A stretch of DNA of 64,000 bases from Lentzea fradiae (GCF_900100955.1 NZ_FNCC01000012.1:124001-188000); one strand, 5' to 3'. Positions 32,547 to 42,228 are shown, counted from the first letter of the stretch. Notes: generated by a model from the sequence alone, not told the origin. Numbers and translations: made by a program.

Positions 32547-35500
32547 GTGCTGCTCGTCGCCAACCGGGGTGAGGTCGCCGTCCGCGTGCTGCGCGCGGCC
32601 GCTGACCTGGGGATTCGCACCGTGGCGGTGTACGCGGAGGACGACGCCGACGCCCTGCACGTGACGCTGGCGGACCGAGCCGTCGCCCTCCGTGGTCCTG
32701 CCCCGTACCTCGACGCGGACCAGCTGCTGGCAGCGGCCGAGGGCTGCCGGGCGGTGCATCCGGGGTGGGGGTTCCTGTCGGAGAACGCGGCGTTCGCCAG
32801 GGCGTGCGAGGAGCGCGGGCTGACGTTCGTCGGGCCGTCCGCGGACGTGCTGGAGCTGCTCGGCGACAAGCGGCGGGCCAGGGAGCTGGCCGCGTCGCTC
32901 GCAATCCCGGTGCTCGACGCCGTGCCCGGCGAGTTCCCCGTGATGGTGAAGGCCGTCGCAGGAGGTGGCGGCAAGGGCATGCGCGCGGTGCACGCCCCGG
33001 AAGACCTCGACAGCGCCGTCGAGGAGTGCCGGGCGGAGGCGCTGGCGGCGTTCGGGGTGGACGACGTCTACCTCGAACGACTGCTGCCCTCCGCCCGGCA
33101 CATCGAGGTGCAGCTGGTCGGGACGACGGTGATCGGCGACCGCGACTGCTCGTTGCAGCTGCGGCACCAGAAGGTCGTCGAGATCGCGCCCGCTCCCCTG
33201 CTGGACCCGGCGCTGCGCGCGGAGCTGCACGCCGCGGCCACCTCGCTCGCCACCGCCGTCGGCTACACCGGCGTCGGCACGGTCGAGTTCCTGGTGACCG
33301 GCGGGCAGTTCGCGTTCCTGGAGGCCAACCCGCGGCTCCAGGTCGAGCACACGGTGACCGAGATGGTGTCCGGTGTGGACCTGGTGCGCACCCAGCTGCT
33401 GCTGGCGTGGGGCCGTGATGCGGACTGCACGCCGTCGAACCGCGGCGCGGCCGTGCAGGTGCGGGTGAACCAGACCTCGGGCGGAGTGCTGTCGTCGTTC
33501 GCACTGCCGGCCGGACCAGGCATCCGCGTCGACACGCACGGGTACGTCGGCTACCGCGTCGGCACCCGGTACGACGGGCTGCTGGCGAAGCTCGTCGTGC
33601 ACGGCGAGGACCTGGACGTGGCGCTGAACCGGGCGCGACGGGCGTTGCGCGAGTTCCGCATCGAGGGTGTCGCCACGAACCTGGAGTTCCTGCGGGGTTT
33701 GCTGGCCAAGGACGTCATCGGCGCCACCACCGACTTCATCTCCGACGAACCGGTTTCCGGGATGCGGGCACCGATGGCCGCCACGGTGGTCGAGGTCTCT
33801 GACGGCTCCGTCGTGCTGGAAGCGATGAAGATGCAACACGTCGTGCGGGTGTCTGGCGAGGTACTGGTGGCGGTGGGCGACACCGTGTCCGAAGGACAGC
33901 TGCTCGCCTCCGGCTCTGGCGAGTCCACTGAGGACGTTGTCGAGGTCGATCTCGACTTGGTGCGCCCGGACCTGGCCGAAGTGCTGGCACGTCACGACTT
34001 CGCACGTCCCGACGCCGAGGCTCGACGACATGCGCGGGGTGGCAGGACCGCGCGGGAGAACATCGCGGACCTCTGCACGTCGTTCGTCGAGTACGGCGGC
34101 CTGACGATCGCGGCACAACGGCAGCGGCGGTCACTGGAAGACCTCATCGAACGCACGCCCGCCGACGGTCTCGTGGCAGGCATCGGTGTCGTGAACGGCC
34201 AGCGGATCGTCGCGATGTCGTACGACTACGCCGTGCTCGCCGGCACCCAGGGCATGCGCAACCATCAGAAGAAGGACCGGCTGTTCGCGTTGGCGCAGCA
34301 GGAGAACCTGCCGGTGGTGCTGTTCGCGGAAGGTGGCGGCGGACGTCCCGGCGACACCGACCACAGCATGGTCAGCGGCCTGGACTGCGGCTCGTTCCAC
34401 GCCTTCGCGTCGCTGAGCGGCCAGGTGCCGCTGGTCGGCGTGGTGGCGGGCAGGTGCTTCGCGGGCAACGCGGTGCTGCTCGGCACGTGCGACGTGATCA
34501 TCGCGGTGGAGGGCGCGAACATCGGCATGGGCGGCCCGGCGATGATCGAGGGCGGCGGGCTGGGCTCGTTCCGGCCGGAGGAGATCGGGCCGCTCGACGT
34601 GCAGGTGCCCAACGGGGTAGTGGACGTCGTGGTCGGGTCCGAGGCGGAGGCGGTGGCCGTCGCGCGGAAGTACCTGTCGTACTTCCAGGGGCCGGCCGGG
34701 GCCCCTGGTCACGCTGCCGCAGGCGTCCCTCACGCGAACACGCACGCCGCCGCAGGCGTCCCCCTCGCGCACGCGCAGCCTTCGTCCGCGCCCTCGGGGG
34801 AACCCCTAAATCCAATTATCCCAGACAGCACCGACAATTCCGGGCCGCGCGAAAGCGCCCCGTGGACGTGCGCGGACCAGCGCCTGCTCCGCCACGCGAT
34901 CCCCGAGAACCGCCTCCGCGCCTACGACATCCGCCACGTCATCCACACGCTCGCCGACGCGGACAGCGTCCTGGAGCTGCGCGCGGGCTTCGGCAGGGGC
35001 ATCGTCACCGCCCTGGTCCGCGTCGAAGGCCGCCCGATCGCCCTGATCGCCAACGACCCGCAGGTGCTCGGCGGCGCGATCGACGCCGACGCCGCCGACA
35101 AGTGCGCCCGCTTCCTCCAGCTCGCCGACGCGTTCGACCTCCCCGTCGTCTCGCTGTGCGACACGCCCGGTTTCATGGTCGGCCCGGACGCCGAGCGCAC
35201 CGCCACCGTCCGCCACCTCACCCGCATGGTCGTGACGGGCGCCAACATCACCGTCCCCTTCGGGCTCGTGGTGCTGCGCAAGGCGTACGGCCTCGGCGCG
35301 CAGGCGATGGCGGCGGGCAGCCTCAAGGTTCCGCGGTTCGCCGTCTCCTGGCCTACCGGCGAGTTCGGGCCGATGGGCCTGGAAGGCGCCATCAAGCTCG
35401 GCTTCCGCAAGGAGCTCGAAGCCATCGAGGACGAGACCGAGCGCAAGCAGCGCTTCGAGCAGATGGTGGCCCTGGCCTACGAGCACGGCAAGGCGCTGAA

Positions 35501-35630
35501 CGTCGCGTCCTCCTTCGAGATCGACGACGTGATCGACCCCGCCGACACGCGCCGTTGGATCACCACGGCGCTGGCCCCCGCGCTTTCCCGGCCCGCCGGG
35601 ACGAAACGCCCGTTCATCGACACGTGGTGA
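32547..35630 (+). CDS. Single-chain acyl-CoA carboxylase (BC-BCCP-CT fusion)
   Basis: A 1027-residue enzyme holding all parts of a biotin carboxylase system. Residues 1-~400: biotin carboxylase, with the ATP-grasp loop GGGGKGMR and EANPRLQVEH. About 405-455: biotinyl domain with Lys428 in VLEAMKMQHVV. About 470-1027: carboxyltransferase, with both crotonase-like halves (GRCFAGNAVLLGTCD; GFMVGPDAERTATVRH). Single-chain enzymes of this order are known in mycobacteria as long-chain acyl-CoA carboxylases. Between the two carboxyltransferase halves (about 713-765) lies a low-complexity insert with a repeated HAAAGVP. GTG at 32547 after CAGGAGG. Followed after 9 bp by an MHS transporter. Confidence 0.93.
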   Translation: MLLVANRGEVAVRVLRAAADLGIRTVAVYAEDDADALHVTLADRAVALRGPAPYLDADQLLAAAEGCRAVHPGWGFLSENAAFARACEERGLTFVGPSADVLELLGDKRRARELAASLAIPVLDAVPGEFPVMVKAVAGGGGKGMRAVHAPEDLDSAVEECRAEALAAFGVDDVYLERLLPSARHIEVQLVGTTVIGDRDCSLQLRHQKVVEIAPAPLLDPALRAELHAAATSLATAVGYTGVGTVEFLVTGGQFAFLEANPRLQVEHTVTEMVSGVDLVRTQLLLAWGRDADCTPSNRGAAVQVRVNQTSGGVLSSFALPAGPGIRVDTHGYVGYRVGTRYDGLLAKLVVHGEDLDVALNRARRALREFRIEGVATNLEFLRGLLAKDVIGATTDFISDEPVSGMRAPMAATVVEVSDGSVVLEAMKMQHVVRVSGEVLVAVGDTVSEGQLLASGSGESTEDVVEVDLDLVRPDLAEVLARHDFARPDAEARRHARGGRTARENIADLCTSFVEYGGLTIAAQRQRRSLEDLIERTPADGLVAGIGVVNGQRIVAMSYDYAVLAGTQGMRNHQKKDRLFALAQQENLPVVLFAEGGGGRPGDTDHSMVSGLDCGSFHAFASLSGQVPLVGVVAGRCFAGNAVLLGTCDVIIAVEGANIGMGGPAMIEGGGLGSFRPEEIGPLDVQVPNGVVDVVVGSEAEAVAVARKYLSYFQGPAGAPGHAAAGVPHANTHAAAGVPLAHAQPSSAPSGEPLNPIIPDSTDNSGPRESAPWTCADQRLLRHAIPENRLRAYDIRHVIHTLADADSVLELRAGFGRGIVTALVRVEGRPIALIANDPQVLGGAIDADAADKCARFLQLADAFDLPVVSLCDTPGFMVGPDAERTATVRHLTRMVVTGANITVPFGLVVLRKAYGLGAQAMAAGSLKVPRFAVSWPTGEFGPMGLEGAIKLGFRKELEAIEDETERKQRFEQMVALAYEHGKALNVASSFEIDDVIDPADTRRWITTALAPALSRPAGTKRPFIDTW

Positions 35631-35639
35631 GGAGAAGTT

Positions 35640-36944
35640 GTGGTCAGTGTCGCCCCAACGGAAAAGAAGAGCCTGCGCAGACTGATGGCGGCCGGGCTCG
35701 TGGGCTCCAGCATCGAGTGGTACGACTTCTTCATCTACGCGACGGCCGCGGCCCTCGTCTTCCCGAAGCTGTTCTTCCCCGAGGCCACCCCGATCGTCGG
35801 CGTGCTGCTGTCGTTCAGCACGTTCTGGGCGGGTTTCGTGGCGCGCCCGATCGGCGGCCTGGTCTTCGGCCACGTCGGTGACAAGGTCGGCCGCAAGCCC
35901 GCGCTCGTGATCTGCCTGGCGATGATGGCCGCGGCCACGTTCCTCATCGGCCTGTTACCGACGTCGAGCAGCATCGGCGTCGGCGCTCCGCTGCTGCTCG
36001 TGCTGCTGCGGTTCCTGCAGGGCATCGCGGTCGGCGGACAGTGGGGCGGCGTCGTCCTGCTGCTGACCGAGTCGGCGGGCGAGAACCGGCGCGGCTTCGC
36101 GGGCACGTTCGGCCAGGCCGGTGTCCCGATCGGCGTGTTCCTCGGCAACGTGGCGTTCATCCTGGCATCGACGACGATGTCCGCGGAGGCGTTCGCGTCG
36201 TGGGGCTGGCGCGTGCCGTTCCTGGCCTCGGCCCTGCTGTTCCCGGTCGTGCTGTTCATCCAGCTCAAGGTCGAGGACAGCCCGGTCTTCCGCGAGATGC
36301 AGCAACGCCGCGCCACCGCCCCCGCCGTCGCGCACGCGCCGCTGCGCGAGGCCCTGCGCACGCACCGCAAGCCGATCCTGCTGGGCGCGGGCCTGATGTT
36401 CGCTTCCAACGCGATCTTCTACGTGTCGATCGCGGGCGTGCTGTCCTACGCCACGACGACGCTGGGCCTGGCCCGCGACTCGGTGCTGATCGTCAGCCTG
36501 CTGTCGTCGCTGATCGGCATCCCGGTGATCCTCTACGCGGGCCACCTGTCCGACCGCATGGGCCGCCGCCCGCTGATCATCGCCGGAGCCGTCGGCCTGA
36601 TCGTGTGGGCGTTCCCGTACTTCCTGCTCGTGGACACGGCGTCGTTGTTCCTGCTGTTCGTCGCCACGGCCGTGGGCGGTGTGGCGTCCTCGCTCGTGTA
36701 CGGGCCGATCGCGGCTTACCTGGGTGAGCTGTTCGAGCCGCACGTGCGGTACTCGGGCGCCTCTCTCGCCTACCAGCTGGCGTCGATCCTGGTCAGTGGT
36801 GGCACGCCGGTCATCATGACGGCGCTGCTGGGGTGGACGGCCACGTCCATGTCGGTGTCGGCGTTCCTGTGCCTGATGGGGGCGGTGACGCTGTACTCGG
36901 TGCTGAAGCTGCCGGAGACGCGCCGGGTGGCCACACAGGGGTGA
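35640..36944 (+). CDS. MHS-family major facilitator transporter
   Basis: A 434-residue permease with twelve predicted membrane helices. The metabolite:H+ symporter signature includes GSSIEWYDFFIYATAAALVF at the N-terminus and GHVGDKVGRKPAL in the loop 2-3 motif, then LRFLQGIAVGGQWGG. Relatives import organic acids, betaines or other small metabolites with protons. GTG at 35640 after GAGGAG, 9 bp behind the carboxylase, so probably the same transcript; uptake of a carboxylic acid that feeds acyl-CoA metabolism is a reasonable guess. Confidence 0.9.
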   Translation: MVSVAPTEKKSLRRLMAAGLVGSSIEWYDFFIYATAAALVFPKLFFPEATPIVGVLLSFSTFWAGFVARPIGGLVFGHVGDKVGRKPALVICLAMMAAATFLIGLLPTSSSIGVGAPLLLVLLRFLQGIAVGGQWGGVVLLLTESAGENRRGFAGTFGQAGVPIGVFLGNVAFILASTTMSAEAFASWGWRVPFLASALLFPVVLFIQLKVEDSPVFREMQQRRATAPAVAHAPLREALRTHRKPILLGAGLMFASNAIFYVSIAGVLSYATTTLGLARDSVLIVSLLSSLIGIPVILYAGHLSDRMGRRPLIIAGAVGLIVWAFPYFLLVDTASLFLLFVATAVGGVASSLVYGPIAAYLGELFEPHVRYSGASLAYQLASILVSGGTPVIMTALLGWTATSMSVSAFLCLMGAVTLYSVLKLPETRRVATQG

Positions 36945-36997
36945 ATCGCGGGCGGTTGGTGCCGCGCCCGTGGCGCCAACCGCCCTACGATCGGCTC

Positions 36998-37186
36998 GTG
37001 ACCGCTGAAGACGACGTGCGGAGCGCGGTGGCCGCCGCACGGGAGTACGCGGACCGTTTCGGCGAACCGGACGCGGACGAACTGGCCCGGATCCGCGCGG
37101 ACCTCGTCGCGGCGGGCGTCGGAGTGCCCGAACCGCCGGCGGACGCGGCTGCCCGCGCCGCCGCCTTGGCGCGGCTTCTCGCCTGA
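36998..37186 (+). CDS. Small acidic helical protein, likely leaderless
   Basis: A 62-residue protein, almost all helix formers (EDDVRSAVAAAREYADRFGE, then DELARIRADLVAAGV). No family is recognised. The -10-like TACGAT at 36986-36991 ends six bases before the GTG, and no ribosome binding site is seen, which points to leaderless translation. It lies between a transporter gene and secA2, all on the plus strand. Confidence 0.6.
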   Translation: MTAEDDVRSAVAAAREYADRFGEPDADELARIRADLVAAGVGVPEPPADAAARAAALARLLA

Positions 37187-37360
37187 CCTCCGCGCGGATG
37201 GGTGACCGTGGCCGAGCCGTGGGTGAAGGTGTCACGGAATCTCGGCTTCGACCGCTGAACTGGGCAAACACCCCCGAACCGGCGGACAATCCGGACAAAA
37301 GGAGCCTTCACAGTCAAGACCGCTGCGGAACCCCGAGGCGATGCCGTACGTTCCTGCGTC

Positions 37361-39646
37361 GTGACCACTCTCATGGCGCGCTTCAAGCAGCGGATGCGCC
37401 GGTTCGCTCAGAAACCGGCGTCGGTAGACCTCGCCCCGTTCCAGGCACTGCTCAAGGACGTGGAGAAACACGCTGACGCGTTCAAGGCGTTCAGCGACGA
37501 GGAGCTCACCGAGCACGCGAAGAAGCTGCGCGAGAAGAGCACGGACACCGAGCTCGTGGCGCTGACCAGGGAGGCCGCCGAGCGCGCCCTCGGGCAGCGG
37601 CCGTTCGACGTGCAGGTGCTGGGTGCGCTGGGCATGCTCAGCGGGCTCGTGGTCGAGATGGCGACCGGTGAGGGCAAGACGCTCGCGGGTGCGATGGCCG
37701 CGGCCGGGTTCGCCGTCAAGGGCAAGCGCGTCCACGTGGTCAGCGTCAACGACTACCTGGCCCAGCGCGACGCGGAGTGGATGGGGCCGCTGTACCGGCT
37801 GCTCGGCGTCACGGTCGGCTGGATCAACGGCAGCTCGAAGGCCGAGGAGCGCCGCGAGGCGTACCAGTGCGAGGTCACGTACGCACCGGTCAGCGAGATC
37901 GGCTTCGACGTCCTGCGCGACCGGATCGTCACGAGCCCCGACGACCTGATCGTGCCGGAGCCGGAGGTCGCGCTGATCGACGAGGCCGACTCGGTGCTGG
38001 TCGACGAGGCGCGCGTGCCGCTCGTGCTCGCCGGCTCGACCAGCGCGGAGGCCGCCGACCCCGTCATCGCCGACCTGGTGAAGCGGCTGCGGCAGAACCT
38101 GCACTACGAGATCGACGACGAGGAGCGCAACGTCTTCCTCACGGGTGCGGGCTCGGAGGCCGTCGAGCGGGCGCTCGGCGAGATCGACCTGTACTCGCAG
38201 GAGCACGTCACCTCGACGCTGTCGAAGGTCAACGTCGCCCTGCACGCCCAGGTGCTGCTGCACCGCGACGTCGACTACATCGTGCGCGACGGCAAGGTGC
38301 ACCTGATCAACGACACCCGCGGCCGCGTCGCGAAGCTGCAGCGGTGGCCGGACGGCCTTCAGGCCGCGGTCGAGGCCAAGGAGAACGTGCAGACGACCGA
38401 GTCGGGCGAGATCCTCGACTCGATGACGGTGCAGGCGCTGCTGTCGCGCTACCCGACGCGCTGCGGCATGACCGGTACCGCCGTCGCCGTCGCCGAGACG
38501 CTGCGGGAGTTCTACGAGCTCGAGGTGCTCGTGATCCCGCCGAACAAGGAGAACATCCGCGAGGACGAGCACTTCCGCCTCTACGCGACGCTGGAGCAGA
38601 AGGAAGACGCGATCGTCGCGGAGATCAAGGAGGTCCACGAGACCGGGCGGCCGATCCTCGTCGGCACGCTCGACGTCGCGGAGTCCGAGCGGATCTCCTC
38701 CAAGCTGCGCGAGGCCGGCATCGAGTGCGTGGTGCTGAACGCGAAGAACGACGCCGAGGAAGCCTCGATCATCGCCGACGCCGGGTCGTTCGGGCGCGTC
38801 ACGGTCTCCACGCAGATGGCCGGTCGCGGTACGGACATCCGCCTCGGCGGCCACGAGGGCGAGGACCACGACCGCATCGCCGAGCTGGGCGGCCTGTACG
38901 TGATCGGCACCGGGCGCCACTCGTCCTCACGCCTGGACGACCAGCTGCGCGGCCGCGCGGGACGTCAGGGCGACCCCGGCGGCTCGGTGTTCTTCTCCTC
39001 GATGCACGACGACCTCATCACGCAGTACGCGCCGGACGCCGAGGAGCCGTCCGAAGTGGACAACGACGGCCGCGTGCGCGACAAGGGCCTGCTGCACACC
39101 TTCGAGCACGCGCAGCGCGTCGCCGAGGGCGTCAACCTGGAGATCCACCGGAACACCTGGCGCTACAACAAGCTCATCGAGCACCAGCGCCAGATCCTGC
39201 TCAAGCACCGCGACGTCGTGCTGCGCACGGACGTCGCGTTCGAGAAGGTCGGCCCGAAGGAGGGTGTGTCCGACGAGATCGCCGCCGAGGCCGCCCGCAA
39301 GATCACGCTGTTCTTCCTCGACGACCTGTGGACGCACCACCTGACGTTCCTGTCCGACCTGCGCGAGGGCATCCACCTGCGCGCGCTGGCCAGGCAGAAC
39401 CCGCTGGACGAGTTCCACCGCGAGGCCATCCCGGCGTTCAACAAGATCGTGCCGGAGTCGTGGGAGCTCACCAAGGAGAAGTACGAGGCGGCCGAGATCA
39501 CCGACGAGGGCTACGACCTCGCCGGTGCCGGGGTGAAGCGCCCCAGCTCGACGTGGACGTACCTGGTGCACGACAACCCGTTCGGCTCCGGGCTGGAGGA
39601 GTCGATGAAGGGTCTCGTGAAGATGGTGCGCGGCCAGCGCCGCTGA
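37361..39646 (+). CDS. secA2: Accessory Sec translocase SecA2
   Basis: A 761-residue translocase ATPase. Motifs: Walker A MATGEGKT near residue 105, LIDEADSVLVDEA, the motor signature MAGRGTDIRLGG, and the arginine finger motif QLRGRAGRQGDPG. It lacks the C-terminal zinc-binding tail and much of the length of housekeeping SecA (about 900 residues), which identifies the SecA2 paralogue of actinobacteria that exports a small set of special substrates. GTG at 37361; a -10-like TACGTT at 37347 lies eight bases before it, so a leaderless mRNA is possible. Confidence 0.94.
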   Translation: MTTLMARFKQRMRRFAQKPASVDLAPFQALLKDVEKHADAFKAFSDEELTEHAKKLREKSTDTELVALTREAAERALGQRPFDVQVLGALGMLSGLVVEMATGEGKTLAGAMAAAGFAVKGKRVHVVSVNDYLAQRDAEWMGPLYRLLGVTVGWINGSSKAEERREAYQCEVTYAPVSEIGFDVLRDRIVTSPDDLIVPEPEVALIDEADSVLVDEARVPLVLAGSTSAEAADPVIADLVKRLRQNLHYEIDDEERNVFLTGAGSEAVERALGEIDLYSQEHVTSTLSKVNVALHAQVLLHRDVDYIVRDGKVHLINDTRGRVAKLQRWPDGLQAAVEAKENVQTTESGEILDSMTVQALLSRYPTRCGMTGTAVAVAETLREFYELEVLVIPPNKENIREDEHFRLYATLEQKEDAIVAEIKEVHETGRPILVGTLDVAESERISSKLREAGIECVVLNAKNDAEEASIIADAGSFGRVTVSTQMAGRGTDIRLGGHEGEDHDRIAELGGLYVIGTGRHSSSRLDDQLRGRAGRQGDPGGSVFFSSMHDDLITQYAPDAEEPSEVDNDGRVRDKGLLHTFEHAQRVAEGVNLEIHRNTWRYNKLIEHQRQILLKHRDVVLRTDVAFEKVGPKEGVSDEIAAEAARKITLFFLDDLWTHHLTFLSDLREGIHLRALARQNPLDEFHREAIPAFNKIVPESWELTKEKYEAAEITDEGYDLAGAGVKRPSSTWTYLVHDNPFGSGLEESMKGLVKMVRGQRR

Positions 39647-39661
39647 CACACCCGCCGGTGT

Positions 39662-39685
39662 CCCGGCCGCGCGGTCGCGGCCGGG
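39662..39685. terminator. Bidirectional hairpin between secA2 and convergent gene
   Basis: CCCGGCCGCG and CGCGGCCGGG form a perfect 10-bp stem with a 4-base loop, 15 bases after the secA2 stop and 4 bases before the stop of the minus-strand gene. No T-tract. Confidence 0.65.
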
Positions 39686-39689
39686 CCGG

Positions 39690-39953
39690 TCAGTTCCGGT
39701 GCGGGATCAGCTCGTCCGCGGCTCTGGCGGGGTGGGGGACGACCCCAGGTCTGCCGGTCTTGCGCCTGGACGCCGTCATCTCCTCGGAGAGCGCTCTGAT
39801 CTCCGCGAGGATGTCCAGGTGCTCCTGCGACGGCGGTGGTCCCACGAAGTTGGACCTGTTGTGCGCCGTCCGTTCCGCTCGCTCGGCCAGTTGCCGGAGG
39901 CGGCGGAGGAGATCGTGCTCCCCGTCCGGGAGCATGAAGCCACTCTGCTCCAT
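39690..39953 (-). CDS. Small hypothetical protein, helical
   Basis: An 87-residue protein with two predicted long helices: DLLRRLRQLAERAERTAHNR and QEHLDILAEIRALSEEM. No signal peptide; family not recognised. The ATG at 39953 lies at the edge of a 13-bp inverted repeat; a GTG at 39956 is an alternative. The frame remains open into the oxygenase gene upstream but that part is not coding. Confidence 0.5.
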   Translation of the reverse strand: MEQSGFMLPDGEHDLLRRLRQLAERAERTAHNRSNFVGPPPSQEHLDILAEIRALSEEMTASRRKTGRPGVVPHPARAADELIPHRN

Positions 39954-39986
39954 CACCCGTGCAAGCTTTCGCGTGCACGGGTGATG
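39951..39986. repeat. Perfect 13-bp inverted repeat
   Basis: CATCACCCGTGCA and TGCACGGGTGATG flank a 10-base centre. It starts 11 bases past the oxygenase stop and its far arm covers the start codon of the 87-residue gene. It may terminate the betaine operon or control the small gene. Confidence 0.7.
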
Positions 39987-39996
39987 CGTCGATCCC

Positions 39997-41109
39997 CTAG
40001 TCGGCTGATTCCAGTTTCCCGACGAGCCACGCGTGGAACTCGCCGATGTGGTGCTCGGACGGCACCAGCACTCCGCCCTGCGCGTAGGCGCGGGAGGCCA
40101 TCGCGGGCTGACACCGTTCACATGCCTCGAAGTCCTGTTCGTTCACCCGGTGGAACAACTCGACCGAGCGAGAGACGTCACGCCCGGTGTCGACAACGTC
40201 CCTGGCGTAGAGCCAGTCGCACTCGACGACCGTCCGGTCGGCGGCGAGCGGGTACATGCGGTGCAGGATCACGTGGTCGGGCACGAGGTTGATGAAGACC
40301 TGCGGTTTGACCGTGATCGCGTAGTACTTCCTGTCGCGTTCCTCCTCCAGGGAAGAGAGCTTCCCGAACCCCTCGCCGCCGTCGACCGTGAAGCCCTTGA
40401 TCTCGTCACCGAACTCGGCGCCGTGCCCGACGTAGTACTGGGCGGCGTAGCCGTCGGCGAACTCCGGCAGCACCTCGGTCAGCTCGGGGTGGATCGTCGC
40501 GCAGTGGTAGCACTCCATGAAGTTCTCGATGATCAGCTTCCAGTTGGCCTTGACGTCGTAGACGATGCGGCGGCCCACGGACAGCCGGTCGATCTCGTAC
40601 CCGTCGATGGCGTCGAGGCTGCCGAGCCGTTCCGTGACGGCGCTCAGGACGTCGTCCTCGAAGCTCGGCGGATCGTCGGCGAGGTTCACCCAGGCGTACC
40701 CGAGCCACTCGCGCAGGTGCACCTTCGTGAGGCCGTACTCGACGCGGTCGACGTCCGGCATCGAGGTGAGGTTGGGCGCGGCGACGAGCTTGCCGTCCAG
40801 CGCGTACGTCCACGCGTGGTACGGGCACTGGAAGGCCCGCTTGACGCTGCCGGCCTCGTCGACGCAGATGCGCGCGCCGCGGTGCCGGCAGACGTTGAGG
40901 AACGCGTTGAGCGCACCCGTGCGGTCCCGTGCGACGAGGACGCTCTCCCGCCCGACCTGCACGGTGCGGAAGTCGCCCGGCTTCGCGAGGTCGTCGGAGC
41001 GGACCGCGCAGAACCACATCCGCTCGAAGATCCGCTCCTGTTCCCTGGCGAAGATCGCGGTGTCGGTGTAGTAGCGGCCCTCGAGGGTCGAGATCAGGCT
41101 GCCGGTCAT
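39997..41109 (-). CDS. Rieske oxygenase alpha subunit, glycine betaine monooxygenase-like
   Basis: A 370-residue terminal oxygenase. The Rieske cluster ligands are Cys74, His76, Cys95 and His98 (CRHRG; CPYHAW). The mononuclear iron site shows His202 and His207 in ENFMECYHCATIHPE. This layout fits the GbcA/carnitine-monooxygenase branch that demethylates quaternary amines. A ferredoxin and reductase at 45877-47297, plus dimethylglycine and sarcosine oxidases in the same operon, make glycine betaine to dimethylglycine the likely reaction. ATG at 41109 overlaps the sarcosine oxidase stop by four bases. Last gene of the operon. Confidence 0.88.
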   Translation of the reverse strand: MTGSLISTLEGRYYTDTAIFAREQERIFERMWFCAVRSDDLAKPGDFRTVQVGRESVLVARDRTGALNAFLNVCRHRGARICVDEAGSVKRAFQCPYHAWTYALDGKLVAAPNLTSMPDVDRVEYGLTKVHLREWLGYAWVNLADDPPSFEDDVLSAVTERLGSLDAIDGYEIDRLSVGRRIVYDVKANWKLIIENFMECYHCATIHPELTEVLPEFADGYAAQYYVGHGAEFGDEIKGFTVDGGEGFGKLSSLEEERDRKYYAITVKPQVFINLVPDHVILHRMYPLAADRTVVECDWLYARDVVDTGRDVSRSVELFHRVNEQDFEACERCQPAMASRAYAQGGVLVPSEHHIGEFHAWLVGKLESAD

Positions 41110-42227
41110 GCTCCGCCTCTCAAGCGAGCAGGGTCGAACAGGGCGATCGGGTGCCGCGTGGCCCCGTCGGTCGCGAGGTCGGCGAGGATCTCCCCGACGA
41201 CCGGCACGAACTTGAAGCCGTGCCCGGAGAACCCGCACGCCACGGTCACGCCGTCGTGCCCTGGGTGGCGGGCGATGACGAAGTGCCGGTCGGCGGTGTT
41301 GGTGTACATGCAGGTCACGCCACGCCGGTAGGTGTCGGCGAGACCGGGCACCGGCCGCGCGGTGGCGGCCCTGACGGCGTCCACCTCGTGGTCGTGCACC
41401 GTGCGGTCGACCGTGTCGGGAGTGCAGACCTGGCCGCCGGTGTGGAAGGCGACCTTGACCGTCCCGTCGATCTTGGGGAACCCGTAGAAGCCCTCGCCGT
41501 CCGCCGGGTCCCAGATGTAGACGGGGTGGTGGTCGAGGTCCCGCGTGGCGGGCGTGAAGTGGTGCTGGACCTGGCGTTCGACCTCGAACGGGATCTCCAG
41601 GTCGCGCAGCAGCTCCGGCGCCCACGGGCCCGGGCACACGACGACGTGTCCCGTCTCGTAGGTCGCGCGGGCGGTCGTGACCCTGCCCTGCTCCCAGTGC
41701 GTCACCGGTTCCTCGAAGTGGAGGTCGGCACCCGCACGGCGGGCCAGTTCGAGATGTGCCCGCACGGCCGTCTCCGGCACGACGTACCCGGCACCGTCCT
41801 CGTACAGCGCGATCTCGTCGGCGGCCGGGTTCAGGGCGGGGAACCGCCTGCGGATCTCGGACGCGTCGAGCAGCTCGTGCTTCAGCCCGTACCGCTCGGC
41901 GCTCGCACGGCTGCCGCTGACCACCCGGCTGTCCGGCACCCCGAGCAGGACCCCGCCCACGCGGTGGAAGACGTGCTCACCGCTGTCGCGCTCGATCTCG
42001 TCCCACAGCTCGTGCGCCCTGAGCAGCAACGGCACGTACGCGGGGTCCTCGAAGTACGCCTGCCGCGTGATGCGCGACCCGCCGTGGCTCGACCCCCGCG
42101 CGTGCGCCGGGGTGAACCTCTCCAGCCCCAGCACCCTGAGGCCGCGCCGGGCGAGCCGGTACGCCGCGGCGCTGCCCATCCCGCCCAACCCGATGACGAC
42201 GACGTCGTACGGTCTCCCGGAGGCCAT
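41106..42227 (-). CDS. Monomeric sarcosine oxidase-like FAD enzyme
   Basis: A 373-residue flavoprotein. The dinucleotide motif VIGLGGMGSAAAYRLARRG lies at the N-terminus. Cys306 in CMYTNTADRHF matches the cysteine that holds FAD covalently in monomeric sarcosine oxidase, and VKVAFHTGG supplies the oxygen-activating lysine. Expected reaction: sarcosine plus O2 to glycine, formaldehyde and H2O2; N-methyltryptophan oxidase is the close alternative, but context favours sarcosine. It starts two bases after the dimethylglycine oxidase stop. Confidence 0.9.
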   Translation of the reverse strand: MASGRPYDVVVIGLGGMGSAAAYRLARRGLRVLGLERFTPAHARGSSHGGSRITRQAYFEDPAYVPLLLRAHELWDEIERDSGEHVFHRVGGVLLGVPDSRVVSGSRASAERYGLKHELLDASEIRRRFPALNPAADEIALYEDGAGYVVPETAVRAHLELARRAGADLHFEEPVTHWEQGRVTTARATYETGHVVVCPGPWAPELLRDLEIPFEVERQVQHHFTPATRDLDHHPVYIWDPADGEGFYGFPKIDGTVKVAFHTGGQVCTPDTVDRTVHDHEVDAVRAATARPVPGLADTYRRGVTCMYTNTADRHFVIARHPGHDGVTVACGFSGHGFKFVPVVGEILADLATDGATRHPIALFDPARLRGGA

Positions 42228-42228
42228 C

